DNA of 64,000 bases from Buttiauxella sp035271705 (GCF_035271705.1 NZ_DATERI010000094.1:16274-80273); one strand, 5' to 3'. Shown: positions 27,587 to 36,425, counted from the first letter of the stretch. A program made the numbers and translations. Notes: generated from the sequence alone by a model not told the origin.

Positions 27587-28795
27587 ATGTCACGGGTAGC
27601 GCAGGCAAGGAGCCTGGGTAAATACTTCTTATTGCTCGATAACATGTTAGTAGTATTAGGCTTCTTCGTGGTTTTCCCTCTTATTTCCATTCGCTTTGTG
27701 GACCAAATGGGCTGGGCTGCACTCATGGTCGGTATTGCGCTCGGCCTGCGACAACTCACACAGCAGGGGCTGGGGATTTTTGGCGGTGCCATTGCTGACC
27801 GCTTCGGCGCAAAACCCATGATTGTCACCGGTATGCTGTTACGCGCGGTTGGGTTTGCCACGATGGCCATCGCCCACGAACCCTGGCTCCTGTGGTTATC
27901 TTGTTTTATCTCCGGTATCGGCGGCACGTTATTCGACCCGCCGCGCGCAGCCCTGGTGGTTAAGCTGGTACGCCCACATCAACGAGGGCGCTTCTTCTCG
28001 ATTCTATTGATGCAAGACAGCGCGGGCGCAGTAATTGGTGCGCTGCTCGGCAGTTGGTTGCTGCAATATGATTTCAGCCTGGTATGTGGTGTCGGGGCGG
28101 TGATGTTTGTCATTTGCGCTATCGTCAACGCATGGTTACTGCCTGCATATAAACTTTCCACTATCCGCACGCCTATGCTTGAAGGGATGGGGCGAGTGCT
28201 GCGTGACAAGAGGTTTGTCACCTATGTGCTGACACTTGCCGGTTATTACATGTTGGCAGTGCAGGTGATGTTAATGCTACCGATTATGGTCAACGAAATT
28301 GCAGGAACGCCTGCTGCCGTGAAGTGGATGTATGCCATTGAAGCTGCACTGTCGTTAACTCTGCTCTACCCCATTGCGCGTTGGAGTGAAAAACGTTTTC
28401 GCCTTGAGCAGCGCTTGATGGCAGGTTTGTTCCTGATGACATTAGCGATGCTGCCGATGGGCTTAACTCAAAACCTCCAGCAACTGTTGACGCTGATTTG
28501 CGTGTTCTACATTGGCTCAATCATTGCTGAACCTGCACGCGAAACGCTTGGCGCATCCCTCGCCGACTCCCGCGCTCGCGGAAGTTATATGGGATTCAGC
28601 CGGTTAGGTTTAGCCATTGGGGGCGCTTTAGGGTATGCCGGTGGCGGTTGGTTATATGACGCGGGCAAAAGTATCAATCAACCGGAACTCCCGTGGGTGA
28701 TGCTCGGGATTATTGGAGTGATAACGATGATTGCACTGTGGTGGCAATTTAGCGCTAAACCGGTCGAGCCTTCTATGCTCGAACCCGGTAACTAG
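27587..28795 (+). CDS. mdtH: MdtH, major facilitator efflux transporter
   Basis: A 402-residue inner-membrane protein with 12 predicted helices and the MFS loop motif GAIADRFGAKPM near residue 67. The E. coli protein gives mild resistance to norfloxacin and enoxacin when overproduced. ATG 27587 is chosen for its GGAGGGGAG ribosome-binding site and match to the E. coli start MSRVSQARNLGKYF; in-frame codons upstream are not conserved. Confidence 0.95.
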   Translation: MSRVAQARSLGKYFLLLDNMLVVLGFFVVFPLISIRFVDQMGWAALMVGIALGLRQLTQQGLGIFGGAIADRFGAKPMIVTGMLLRAVGFATMAIAHEPWLLWLSCFISGIGGTLFDPPRAALVVKLVRPHQRGRFFSILLMQDSAGAVIGALLGSWLLQYDFSLVCGVGAVMFVICAIVNAWLLPAYKLSTIRTPMLEGMGRVLRDKRFVTYVLTLAGYYMLAVQVMLMLPIMVNEIAGTPAAVKWMYAIEAALSLTLLYPIARWSEKRFRLEQRLMAGLFLMTLAMLPMGLTQNLQQLLTLICVFYIGSIIAEPARETLGASLADSRARGSYMGFSRLGLAIGGALGYAGGGWLYDAGKSINQPELPWVMLGIIGVITMIALWWQFSAKPVEPSMLEPGN

Positions 28796-28870
28796 TTTGC
28801 GGCTCTGATTTTTCTCTACCATACTGAAAAGCTGATGAATTTAGTCCGCAAATCGAAATGGAGGAATAAC

Positions 28871-29518
28871 GTGAAGCTTTATATCTACGATCACTGCCCT
28901 TTCTGCCTCAAAGCGCGCATGATTTTTGGCTTAAAGAATATCCCCATTGAGCTGAATGTTCTGCTAAATGACGATGAAGCCACCCCGACAAAAATGGTTG
29001 GCAAGAAAGTGGTGCCCATCTTGCAAAAAGATGACAGCCGCTATATGCCAGAAAGCATGGATATTGTGCACTACGTCGATTCACTCGACCATGAACCCCT
29101 GCTGACGGGGAGTACCAACGCAGCCATTAGTGACTGGTTACGCCACGTCAATAGCTATGTCCAACAGCTGATCACTCCACGTATCGCTAAGGCACCTTTT
29201 GATGAATTCGCCACGCCACAAGCGCGCGCTTATTTCGCGAATAAGAAAGAGGCAATGATCGGTTCTTTTGCCGATCACCTCTCGCATTCACCGGGCCTAA
29301 TCAAAAAAATCTCTGATGATCTCCGCAAGCTCGATAAGCTCATTGTGCAACCTAATGCCGTCAATGGTGAGCTCTCCGATGATGATATTCATCTGTTCCC
29401 ACTACTGCGTAACCTGACGCTGGTTGCTGGAATTGACTGGCCAAGCCGTGTGGCTGCATACCGCGATAATATGGCCAAACAGACGCAAATTAATCTGCTT
29501 TCGTCCCATGCAATTTAA
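28871..29518 (+). CDS. grxB: GrxB, glutaredoxin 2
   Basis: A 215-residue atypical glutaredoxin with a thioredoxin-like amino domain and a helical glutathione-transferase-like carboxyl domain. The redox motif is CPFC at residues 9-12. The start is a GTG at 28871 preceded by GGAGG; the translation KLYIYDHCPFC and the length agree with E. coli GrxB. Reduces protein disulfides with glutathione in the cytoplasm. Confidence 0.95.
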   Translation: MKLYIYDHCPFCLKARMIFGLKNIPIELNVLLNDDEATPTKMVGKKVVPILQKDDSRYMPESMDIVHYVDSLDHEPLLTGSTNAAISDWLRHVNSYVQQLITPRIAKAPFDEFATPQARAYFANKKEAMIGSFADHLSHSPGLIKKISDDLRKLDKLIVQPNAVNGELSDDDIHLFPLLRNLTLVAGIDWPSRVAAYRDNMAKQTQINLLSSHAI

Positions 29519-29535
29519 CCCTTGTTGAGACTTTT

Positions 29536-29572
29536 CCCAGCGGGCGGGTAAGCAGAAAGCTCACCCGCTGCA
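29536..29572 (+). terminator. Possible terminator after grxB
   Basis: An imperfect hairpin of GCGGGTAAGC-type arm against GCTCACCCGC follows grxB. Its T run is poor, so activity is uncertain. Confidence 0.4.
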
Positions 29573-29690
29573 ATCCCTCGATAAGACTTTAAATCAGTTA
29601 TTCAGCTTTTTCCGGTAGCACTGGCTGCACTATTCGATCATGATGTTTTATGTCAGGATCTGTTTCCAAAGCAGCATGTTAAGGTACTCA

Positions 29691-30251
29691 ATGAAAAAGA
29701 TAGTTTTAGCTGTAGCCTTGATGCTCAGTGGTTTAGTGGTGGGGTGTAACCAGCTAACGCAATACACTGTCAGTGAACAAGAAATCAACCAAGCGCTGCA
29801 AAAACGTAATAATTTCTCTAAAGACATTGGCCTACCCGGTGTTGCCGATGCCCATATTGTTTTAACTAATTTATCCAGTGCGATTGGCCGTGAAGAAGCG
29901 AATAAAGTCACGTTAACCGGGGATGCTAACCTTGAGATGACTTCGCTGTTTGGTAATCAAAAAGCCAACATCAAACTGAAACTCAAAGCGTTGCCAACCT
30001 TCAATAAAGAGCAAGGTGCTATCTATTTGCAAGAAATGGAAGTCGTAGACGCGACCGTTGAGCCTGAGAAAATGCAGACCATCGTCCAGACTATCATTCC
30101 TTATCTGAATCAGTCGTTACGCAATTACTTCAACCAGCAACCGGCTTACGTTTTGGGTGAAGATCGTAGTACCGGTGAAAACCTGGCTAAAAAATACGCC
30201 AAAGGTATTGAAGTTAAACCCGGACAAATTGTTATCCCTTACACTGAGTAA
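29691..30251 (+). CDS. yceB: YceB, predicted outer-membrane lipoprotein
   Basis: A 186-residue lipoprotein of the DUF1439 family. A signal peptide with lipobox LVVGC places the lipid-modified cysteine at residue 19. The remainder is a lipid-binding-like beta/alpha domain; its function is unknown. Start 29691 is selected because it directly precedes the signal peptide. Confidence 0.92.
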   Translation: MKKIVLAVALMLSGLVVGCNQLTQYTVSEQEINQALQKRNNFSKDIGLPGVADAHIVLTNLSSAIGREEANKVTLTGDANLEMTSLFGNQKANIKLKLKALPTFNKEQGAIYLQEMEVVDATVEPEKMQTIVQTIIPYLNQSLRNYFNQQPAYVLGEDRSTGENLAKKYAKGIEVKPGQIVIPYTE

Positions 30252-30264
30252 CGCTTTCTATACG

Positions 30265-30290
30265 GGGGAGGACTCCTCCTCCCCAATAAA
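30265..30290 (+). terminator. Hairpin after yceB
   Basis: Arms GGGGAGGA and TCCTCCCC close a CTCC loop 13 bases after the yceB stop. It is followed by AATAAAAT rather than T residues, so termination may be weak. Confidence 0.5.
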
Positions 30291-30299
30291 ATGGTGCAA

Positions 30300-30315
30300 A
30301 GCAAAACGTTTGCGC
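30300..30315. promoter_or_regulatory. PurR operator of pyrC
   Basis: The minus-strand reading GCGCAAACGTTTTGCT matches the PurR consensus ACGCAAACGTTTTCGT at 13 of 16 positions. E. coli pyrC is known to be repressed by PurR. The site overlaps the expected promoter. Confidence 0.75.
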
Positions 30316-30320
30316 TTATC

Positions 30321-30372
30321 CTTTGTGTCCGGCACAAATCATCGTTAAACCCTTCCTAGCCGGAGCACTTTC
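30321..30372 (+). promoter_or_regulatory. pyrC leader with start-site-dependent translational control
   Basis: The leader contains TCCGGC (30328-30333) complementary to GCCGGA (30359-30364), a hairpin that would hide the GGAG ribosome-binding site at 30362-30365. In E. coli and Salmonella, pyrC transcripts started at C (high CTP) fold this hairpin and are poorly translated, whereas shorter transcripts started at G are translated. The leader sequence here fits that model. Confidence 0.75.
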
Positions 30373-31419
30373 ATGACCGTATTACCTCAGGTATTAAAAA
30401 TTCGCCGCCCAGACGACTGGCATGTTCACCTGCGTGATGGTGAGATGTTAAAAACGGTGGTGCCTTATACCAGCGAAATTTATGGTCGCGCAATCGTCAT
30501 GCCAAACCTTGTGCCACCAGTAATAACGGTCGAAGCCGCAATTGCCTATCGCCAGCGTATTCTGGATGCCGTACCGCAAGGGCATAATTTCGAGCCTTTG
30601 ATGACCTGCTATCTCACCGACTCTTTAGACCCGAATGAAGTTGAGCGTGGGTTTAATGAAGGCGTGTTTACCGCAGCAAAACTCTATCCTGCCAATGCGA
30701 CCACTAACTCAAGCCATGGTGTTACCAGCACTGCCGCGATTTTACCGGTACTTGAGCGTATGCAAAAAATCGGCATGCCGCTGCTTATCCACGGCGAAGT
30801 GACTCATGCTGATATTGATATTTTTGACCGTGAGGCGCGTTTCATTGAAACCGTCATGGAACCGCTTCGCCAACAATTGCCGGAACTGAAAGTGGTGTTC
30901 GAACACATCACGACCAAAGATGCTGCGCAGTATGTGAAGGAAGGAAATTCCCTGTTGGGCGCGACTATTACGCCACAGCACCTGATGTTTAACCGCAACC
31001 ACATGCTGGTTGGCGGTGTGCGCCCTCACCTGTATTGCTTGCCGATTTTAAAACGCAGTATCCATCAGGAAGCGTTACGCGAACTGGTTGCCAGCGGATG
31101 TGACCGTGTATTCCTCGGCACAGATTCCGCACCACACGCGCGTCATCGTAAAGAAGCAAGCTGTGGTTGTGCGGGTTGCTTTAACGCCCCGTCTGCTCTG
31201 GGTGCTTACGCGACTGTCTTTGAAGAAATGAACGCCCTTGACCACTTTGAAGCCTTCACTTCGCTCAATGGCCCACGTTTCTATGGCCTGCCAGTAAACG
31301 AAGAATCCATTGAACTGGAGCGTACTCCAGTGCAAATGCCAGAAACTATCGCCACTAGCGACGACAGCATCGTGCCGTTCCTCGCGGGTGAGCAAGTCAA
31401 CTGGTCAGTAAAAGCTTAA
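30373..31419 (+). CDS. pyrC: Dihydroorotase
   Basis: A 348-residue zinc amidohydrolase for the third step of pyrimidine synthesis (carbamoyl-aspartate to dihydroorotate). The metal motif DDWHVHLRDG has histidines at 17 and 19, the carboxylated lysine lies in AAKLYPANATTNS near residue 103, and the flexible loop and C-terminal DSAPH segment (near 251) are present. Same length as E. coli PyrC. Confidence 0.97.
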   Translation: MTVLPQVLKIRRPDDWHVHLRDGEMLKTVVPYTSEIYGRAIVMPNLVPPVITVEAAIAYRQRILDAVPQGHNFEPLMTCYLTDSLDPNEVERGFNEGVFTAAKLYPANATTNSSHGVTSTAAILPVLERMQKIGMPLLIHGEVTHADIDIFDREARFIETVMEPLRQQLPELKVVFEHITTKDAAQYVKEGNSLLGATITPQHLMFNRNHMLVGGVRPHLYCLPILKRSIHQEALRELVASGCDRVFLGTDSAPHARHRKEASCGCAGCFNAPSALGAYATVFEEMNALDHFEAFTSLNGPRFYGLPVNEESIELERTPVQMPETIATSDDSIVPFLAGEQVNWSVKA

Positions 31420-31434
31420 ATTTAACGCCCTCTG

Positions 31435-31476
31435 TTGCATACCCAGCAATATAGCTGTATAAATATCCAGTATATT
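31435..31476 (+). promoter_or_regulatory. SOS promoter of dinI with LexA box
   Basis: A -35 of TTGCAT (31435-31440) and a -10 of TATAAA (31458-31463) have 17-base spacing. The LexA box CTGT-ATAAATAT-CCAG (31455-31470) overlaps the -10 and is nearly identical to the E. coli dinI box. An ERIC element now separates this promoter from dinI. Confidence 0.8.
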
Positions 31477-31482
31477 ATTAAC

Positions 31483-31670
31483 TCTAAATAATTCGAGTTG
31501 CATCGCGGCGGCAAGAGAACGACAAATTCGTCGGTAACGAATTTGACCAGCCAGAGGCTGGCCTCCGGTGAGAGACAGGATGTCTCTCATTAATCACGAT
31601 GAGCTTACATAGGTAAGTGATTCGTGTGAGTGAACGTCGCCAACAAAGGGGCAACTTGAAGTATGACGGG
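31483..31670. repeat. ERIC element with extra insert, upstream of dinI
   Basis: The ends ATAATTCGAGTTGC and GCAACTTGAAGTATGAC, and the middle AGCTTACATAGGTAAGTGA, identify an enterobacterial repetitive intergenic consensus element. It is longer than the usual 127 bases because about 60 bases are inserted near one end. The insert contains three small hairpins: CAAATTCGT/ACGAATTTG, GCCAG/CTGGC and GAGAGACA/TGTCTCTC. Confidence 0.85.
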
Positions 31671-31687
31671 TTCTACAGGGGGCTGTT

Positions 31688-31933
31688 ATGCGTATTGAAG
31701 TCACTATTGCCAAAACTACATCTCTGCCATCAGGCGCTATTGATGCGCTTGCTAACGAATTGTCACGCCGAATTACTCAGCATTACCCTGAAAACGAAAA
31801 CCACGTTCAGGTGCGTTATGCTGCTGCCAATAATTTGTCGGTGTTAGGCGCCAGTAAAGAAGATCGCGAACGTATTAGTGAAATATTGCAAGAGACCTGG
31901 GAAAGCGCTGACGACTGGTTTGCTGCGGATTAA
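31688..31933 (+). CDS. dinI: DinI, DNA-damage-inducible RecA modulator
   Basis: An 81-residue protein that binds RecA filaments and tunes the SOS response. The sequence MRIEVTIAKTTSLPSG through the acidic helix ISEILQETWESADDWF is typical; its acidic C-terminal helix mimics DNA. Regulated by LexA through the box at 31455-31470, now more than 200 bases upstream because of the ERIC element, which will be in the leader RNA. Confidence 0.95.
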   Translation: MRIEVTIAKTTSLPSGAIDALANELSRRITQHYPENENHVQVRYAAANNLSVLGASKEDRERISEILQETWESADDWFAAD

Positions 31934-32277
31934 AAAATCATCATGAAAGGGGGTCGACTTAATATTGAGTCGCCGCTTATTTCAGGTAAAAAATTCCCTC
32001 GTTGTTTTTATGCCGGGTGTCGCCATCCGGTTTTTTTCGTCCATTTTAGCCAAAATAATTCGAGTTGCATGCAAGCAAACTCAGAACTCTCTGATTCAAA
32101 AAAGAATAAAACGCCTAAAAAACACCCAATCGAACCCTTTGATGTAAAAAAAGTGTTGCAGGGTATTTATTTCTCGATCGAATTAGCTTATTCATGGATA
32201 TACTTAACTGGCTTCACATTAAACAAGCATTAAACCTCGCGAACCGTTGTCTTAACACACGTATAAAAGGGGTTCTG
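31934..32277. other. dinI-bssS spacer
   Basis: This spacer of 344 bases has no believable gene, although a 96-codon open frame crosses it. A terminator-like CCGG-GTGTCGCCAT-CCGG hairpin with a T run (about 32011-32037) would end dinI. A truncated ERIC end (AAATAATTCGAGTTGCA, 32053-32070) follows. The bssS promoter must be in the last 150 AT-rich bases. Confidence 0.5.
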
Positions 32278-32532
32278 ATGGAAAAAAATAGTGATGTTAT
32301 CCAGACCCATCCCCTTGTTGGATGGGACATCAGCACCGTAGATAGCTATGACGCGCTGATGCTTCGCCTGCACTACCTGACCTCCAATACGCAAAAGCAC
32401 GAAGAAACTGAAATCGGTCAAACTTTATGGCTGACTACGGATGTTGCCCGGCAATTTATATCAATTCTTGAAGCCGGCATTGCTAAGATTGAATCTAGTG
32501 ATTACCAGGTAAACGATTATCGTAAGCATTGA
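32278..32532 (+). CDS. bssS: BssS, biofilm regulator
   Basis: An 84-residue protein almost identical to E. coli BssS, which affects biofilm formation through indole and quorum signalling. Conserved pieces include QTHPLVGWDISTVDSYDALM and LTTDVARQFISILEAG. No domain with known biochemistry is recognised. ATG 32278 is preceded by a GGGG ribosome-binding sequence. Confidence 0.95.
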   Translation: MEKNSDVIQTHPLVGWDISTVDSYDALMLRLHYLTSNTQKHEETEIGQTLWLTTDVARQFISILEAGIAKIESSDYQVNDYRKH

Positions 32533-32555
32533 TTGCCGATGCTACCCAAATAACG

Positions 32556-32582
32556 CAAGGCACCGTTGAGGTGCCTTTTTTA
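32556..32582 (+). terminator. Intrinsic terminator after bssS
   Basis: Arms AGGCACC and GGTGCCT close a five-base loop, followed by a run of seven T residues. Confidence 0.9.
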
Positions 32583-32662
32583 TTCTTCAGGTTTTGCTCA
32601 ATTGCCAATAAACCGAGAATTAATTACCCTGCTATATAATTTTTGTCAGAGAGAAAAGCGCC

Positions 32663-33781
32663 ATGCATTATGATCTTATCATTGTAGGAAGTGGTTCTGT
32701 GGGTGCCGCCGCGGGGTGCTATGCAACACATTCCGGCTTGAACGTCCTGATGATCGATAGCTACCATCCCCCACATCAGCAAGGTAGCCACCACGGCGAT
32801 ACACGCCTGATGCGCCATGCCTATGGCGAAGGGGAAAAATATGTCCCACTGGTGTTACGCGCACAGGCACTTTGGGATGCGTTGCAAGAAATCAGCGGCA
32901 AGAAAGTGTTCCATCGCACTGGCGTGATTCATATCGGCCCGGCTGATTCAGCGTTTATCTCCACAGTGCAGCGCAGCGCGCAAAATTGGTCGCTACCGCT
33001 TGAAACATTAAGCGATGAAGACGTGATGACCCGCTGGCCAGAAATATCCGTTCCCGAAAATTATCTCGGTCTGTATGAGCCAAATGCTGGCGTGCTGCGT
33101 AGCGATCTGGCGGTTGAAACCTATATTCGCCTGGCAAACGAGGGAGGGTGTGCTCAGCTGTTTAATTGCCCGGTGACCGAAATTCGCCATACCGCTTCCG
33201 GTGTCGTCGTCAACACACCGGAAGGTGAATTCACGGCGAGTAAACTGTTAGTCAGTGCCGGAACCTGGGTCACTAAATTGTTACCTGAACTGCCCATCAC
33301 CCCGGTGCGCAAAATTTTCAGTTGGCATCAAGCGGATGGGCGCTACAGTGAAAAAAACCATTTCCCTGCTTTTACCGCCCAACTACCCGATGGCAGCCAT
33401 TATTACGGTTTCCCTGCGGGGGAGGATAACGAGCTAAAGCTGGGCAAACATGATGGGGGCCAGCAGATAAGCGAGCCACAACAGCGCAAACCGTTTGGTG
33501 CAATCGCCACGGACGGAAGTGAAGCGTTCAACTTCTTACGCCAGATAATGCCCGGGGTTGGCGTCTGCATGCATGGGGCTGCCTGTACGTACGATATGTC
33601 ACCGGATGAAGATTTTATTATTGATACCCTTCCCGGCCATGACAACACGCTGGTGATTACCGGGCTAAGCGGACACGGATTTAAGTTCGCCTCAGTGCTT
33701 GGGGAGATTGCCTGTCAGTTTGCACTCGGCAAAGAGTCGAGCTTCGACCTCACGCCATTTTCACTGGCACGCTTTAAATAG
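32663..33781 (+). CDS. solA: SolA, N-methyl-L-tryptophan oxidase
   Basis: A 372-residue monomeric flavoenzyme of the sarcosine oxidase family that oxidatively demethylates N-methyl amino acids. The FAD loop LIIVGSGSVGAAAG is near residue 5, and a cysteine for covalent FAD attachment lies in the MHGAACTYDMSPDEDF segment near 308. Same length as E. coli SolA, with bssS upstream in the same arrangement. Confidence 0.95.
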   Translation: MHYDLIIVGSGSVGAAAGCYATHSGLNVLMIDSYHPPHQQGSHHGDTRLMRHAYGEGEKYVPLVLRAQALWDALQEISGKKVFHRTGVIHIGPADSAFISTVQRSAQNWSLPLETLSDEDVMTRWPEISVPENYLGLYEPNAGVLRSDLAVETYIRLANEGGCAQLFNCPVTEIRHTASGVVVNTPEGEFTASKLLVSAGTWVTKLLPELPITPVRKIFSWHQADGRYSEKNHFPAFTAQLPDGSHYYGFPAGEDNELKLGKHDGGQQISEPQQRKPFGAIATDGSEAFNFLRQIMPGVGVCMHGAACTYDMSPDEDFIIDTLPGHDNTLVITGLSGHGFKFASVLGEIACQFALGKESSFDLTPFSLARFK

Positions 33782-33808
33782 CGACGGGTTTGAAGCGATA
33801 ATATTTAA

Positions 33809-33866
33809 CCGGATGGACGTTGCTTACTACGACAGACGTAAGCCACATATCATCCGGTTAGATTAG
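33809..33866. repeat. Imperfect inverted repeat after solA
   Basis: TAACCGGATG and CATCCGGTTA flank about 40 bases, giving a large hairpin between the convergent solA and trhO. It may act as a REP-like or terminator structure. Confidence 0.5.
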
Positions 33867-33874
33867 GCAGAATG

Positions 33875-33919
33875 TGTTACCTATGTGGCCGGTCTGATCT
33901 GTAACCTATGTGACCGGTC
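33875..33919. repeat. Two tandem 20-bp repeats, possible insertion-sequence end
   Basis: TGTTACCTATGTGGCCGGTC and TGTAACCTATGTGACCGGTC match at 18 of 20 positions and start 25 bases apart. IS21-type elements carry such repeated motifs inside their ends, so this may be the scar of one. No transposase sequence is next to it. It lies where yceI and yceJ occur in E. coli. Confidence 0.5.
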
Positions 33920-33947
33920 ATACCGTGAGCGACACCCACCCTTTTTG

Positions 33948-34997
33948 TTACTCGGGGTCGGGGATCCCTAAGGTCGTGTTCAACGCGCCGCGGGATTTGT
34001 TGAAAATCTTATTTCCGTTTTCTCGTCCTGCACGACGACGACGCTGTTCTTCTGGAGAAAGTGCCAGTTCTTCACGGCAAATTTCACTACAGCATCCGGC
34101 AAACTTATCAGCACAACTCGGGCACTGAATAAACAGCAGATGGCAGCCGTCATTTTTGCAATTGGTATGGCTGTCGCAAGATGTGCCGCACTGATGGCAA
34201 TGGGCAATCACATCATCGGAAATGCGCTCGCCCATTCGCTCGTCAAAAACAAAGTTCTTCCCGACAAAACGCACCGGAATACCTTGTTCACGCGCACGTC
34301 TCGCGTACTCGATAATCCCGCCTTCAATATGATAGACATTCTTGAAGCCGTTATGCAGCATCCAGGCACTGGCTTTTTCACAGCGGATCCCACCGGTGCA
34401 ATACATGACAATTTTCTTGTCTTTGTCTTCCTGCAACATGTCGACCGCTTTCGGCAACTGCTCACGGAAGGTGTCCGCTGGGATCTCCACCGCATCCTGG
34501 AAATGGCCCACTTCGTATTCGTAATGGTTGCGCATGTCGATAAACACCGCTTCCGGGTCGTCGAGCATTGCGTTAACGTCTGCGGCTTTGAGATAAGCGC
34601 CAACATTGCTGGCATCAAAAGACGGGTCATCAATCCCGTCCGCGACAATACGGTCACGAACTTTCATGCGTAATACCCAAAACGATTTGCCGTCGTCTTC
34701 AAGTGCAATATTCAGTCGTACGCCATTGAGTGCAGGATGGAAACCATAAAGTGTTTCGCGAAATGCATCCACACGGCTTTGTGGGACGCTGATTTGCGCA
34801 TTAATCCCTTCATGGGCGAGATAAACACGGCCAAATACATTTAGTGATGTAAACGCTTGATACAGCGCATCACGTGTCGTTTGAGGTTCTTCAATGGTGA
34901 AATACTTATAGAATGAGATTGTGGTGCGTGACTCAGTTTCAGCCAACATGCGCACGCGCAATTCATCATTCGATATGCGGTTGTGTAACACTGGCAT
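33948..34997 (-). CDS. trhO: TrhO (YceA), tRNA uridine-34 hydroxylase
   Basis: A 349-residue rhodanese-domain protein that makes 5-hydroxyuridine at tRNA position 34 using oxygen. The rhodanese active cysteine lies in VMYCTGGIRCEKA, near residue 200. The C-terminal part (about 290-330) has a cysteine-rich CHQCG, CDSHTNC, CPSCADKFAGCC segment. Transcribed opposite to mdtG. Confidence 0.94.
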   Translation of the reverse strand: MPVLHNRISNDELRVRMLAETESRTTISFYKYFTIEEPQTTRDALYQAFTSLNVFGRVYLAHEGINAQISVPQSRVDAFRETLYGFHPALNGVRLNIALEDDGKSFWVLRMKVRDRIVADGIDDPSFDASNVGAYLKAADVNAMLDDPEAVFIDMRNHYEYEVGHFQDAVEIPADTFREQLPKAVDMLQEDKDKKIVMYCTGGIRCEKASAWMLHNGFKNVYHIEGGIIEYARRAREQGIPVRFVGKNFVFDERMGERISDDVIAHCHQCGTSCDSHTNCKNDGCHLLFIQCPSCADKFAGCCSEICREELALSPEEQRRRRAGRENGNKIFNKSRGALNTTLGIPDPE

Positions 34998-35198
34998 GGT
35001 GTTCGCTCGGCAATCGTTGAAAAAAAGTGGGCTGCATCATATAGCAATTAACGTTAATTTACATCCCCGCATTTTGCGTAACATTTCCCTCATTCTAAAG
35101 TTGTGTTTCAGAAACATTGTCACACCACCATCGACGGGCGCATAATTAGCAAGGTAATAATTACCCAACACATCTTATTTGCACTGACCTGGAGCGTT

Positions 35199-36425
35199 AT
35201 GACTCTCCCCGAGAGCACCATTAACTGGAAACGAAATCTCACCGTTGCTTGGCTTGGGTGTTTTCTTACTGGCGTCGCATTTAGCCTGGTAATGCCCTTC
35301 CTGCCCTTGTATGTCGAACATCTTGGCGTGTCCGGTCACAGCGAGCTGAACATGTGGTCCGGTATCGTTTTCAGCATTACCTTTTTGTTCTCAGCGATAG
35401 CATCACCTTTCTGGGGTGGGCTTGCTGACCGCAAAGGCCGCAAAATCATGCTGCTGCGTTCAGCCCTGGGGATGTCCATCGTGATGGTGTTGATGGGCTT
35501 TGCGAGCAATATCTGGCAATTTCTGGCGCTGCGTGCACTGCTCGGGCTATTGGGTGGTTTTGTCCCCAACGCCAATGCGCTGATTGCCACTCAGGTTCCG
35601 CGCCATAAGAGTGGCTGGGCACTGGGGACATTATCGACAGGCGGTGTGAGCGGTGCGCTTCTCGGGCCGATGATCGGTGGTTTTCTGGCGGATACTTACG
35701 GCCTGCGGCCGGTGTTTTTCATCACCGCAGCCGTCCTGTTTACCTGTTTTGTCTTTACACTTTTCTGTATTCGCGAACAATTCACACCCGTGAACAAAAA
35801 AGACATGCTACACGCACGCCAGGTGTTAACGTCGCTCAAAAATCCGCGTCTGGTGCTGAGTTTGTTTGTCACTACTATGATTATTCAGGTCGCTACCGGT
35901 TCGATTGCACCGATTTTGACGCTCTATGTGCGTGAATTGGCGGGCAATGTCAGCAACCTTGCATTCATCAGCGGCATGATTGCCTCTGTTCCGGGTGTTG
36001 CTGCGTTGCTCAGCGCTCCACGGCTGGGGAAACTTGGGGATAGAATCGGGCCGGAAAGGATTTTAATCTGCGCGCTGGTTATCTCCGTGTTGCTGCTGAT
36101 CCCGATGTCGATGGTACAAAACCCGTGGCAGTTGGGCGTGTTACGTTTCCTGCTCGGTGCCGCCGATGGCGCACTGTTGCCTGCAGTACAAACTCTGCTT
36201 ATCTACAACTCGAGCAATCAAATTGCCGGGCGTATCTTTAGTTACAACCAGTCATTCCGCGATATTGGAAATGTTACCGGCCCGTTGATGGGTGCCGCCG
36301 TTTCAGCAAACTTCGGCTTTCGCACGGTATTTTTAGTCACCGGCTGCATAGTTCTTTTCAACGCGCTTTACTCCTGGATTAGCCTCAGACGCCCGACCGA
36401 ACGCGTGAGTATTTCGGGTGACTAA
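35199..36425 (+). CDS. mdtG: MdtG, major facilitator efflux transporter
   Basis: A 408-residue inner-membrane MFS protein with 12 helices and the motif GGLADRKGRKIM near residue 73. E. coli MdtG is linked to fosfomycin and deoxycholate tolerance and belongs to the MarA/SoxS/Rob regulon; no regulatory site is claimed here. Start 35199 follows a GGAG sequence and matches the E. coli register (TINWKRNL). In E. coli lpxL separates it from trhO; here they are direct divergent neighbours. Confidence 0.94.
   Translation: MTLPESTINWKRNLTVAWLGCFLTGVAFSLVMPFLPLYVEHLGVSGHSELNMWSGIVFSITFLFSAIASPFWGGLADRKGRKIMLLRSALGMSIVMVLMGFASNIWQFLALRALLGLLGGFVPNANALIATQVPRHKSGWALGTLSTGGVSGALLGPMIGGFLADTYGLRPVFFITAAVLFTCFVFTLFCIREQFTPVNKKDMLHARQVLTSLKNPRLVLSLFVTTMIIQVATGSIAPILTLYVRELAGNVSNLAFISGMIASVPGVAALLSAPRLGKLGDRIGPERILICALVISVLLLIPMSMVQNPWQLGVLRFLLGAADGALLPAVQTLLIYNSSNQIAGRIFSYNQSFRDIGNVTGPLMGAAVSANFGFRTVFLVTGCIVLFNALYSWISLRRPTERVSISGD

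Noticed and set aside
31483..31670. The dinI upstream repeat as a novel mobile element
   Set aside because: Its ends and core match the known ERIC consensus; only the internal insert is unusual.
31943..32233. A 96-codon frame between dinI and bssS
   Set aside because: It crosses a terminator-like hairpin and a truncated ERIC element, has no conserved pattern, and no convincing start.
34140..34673. A 177-codon open frame opposite to trhO
   Set aside because: trhO is a well-conserved gene with its rhodanese motif; the antisense frame shows no recognisable protein.
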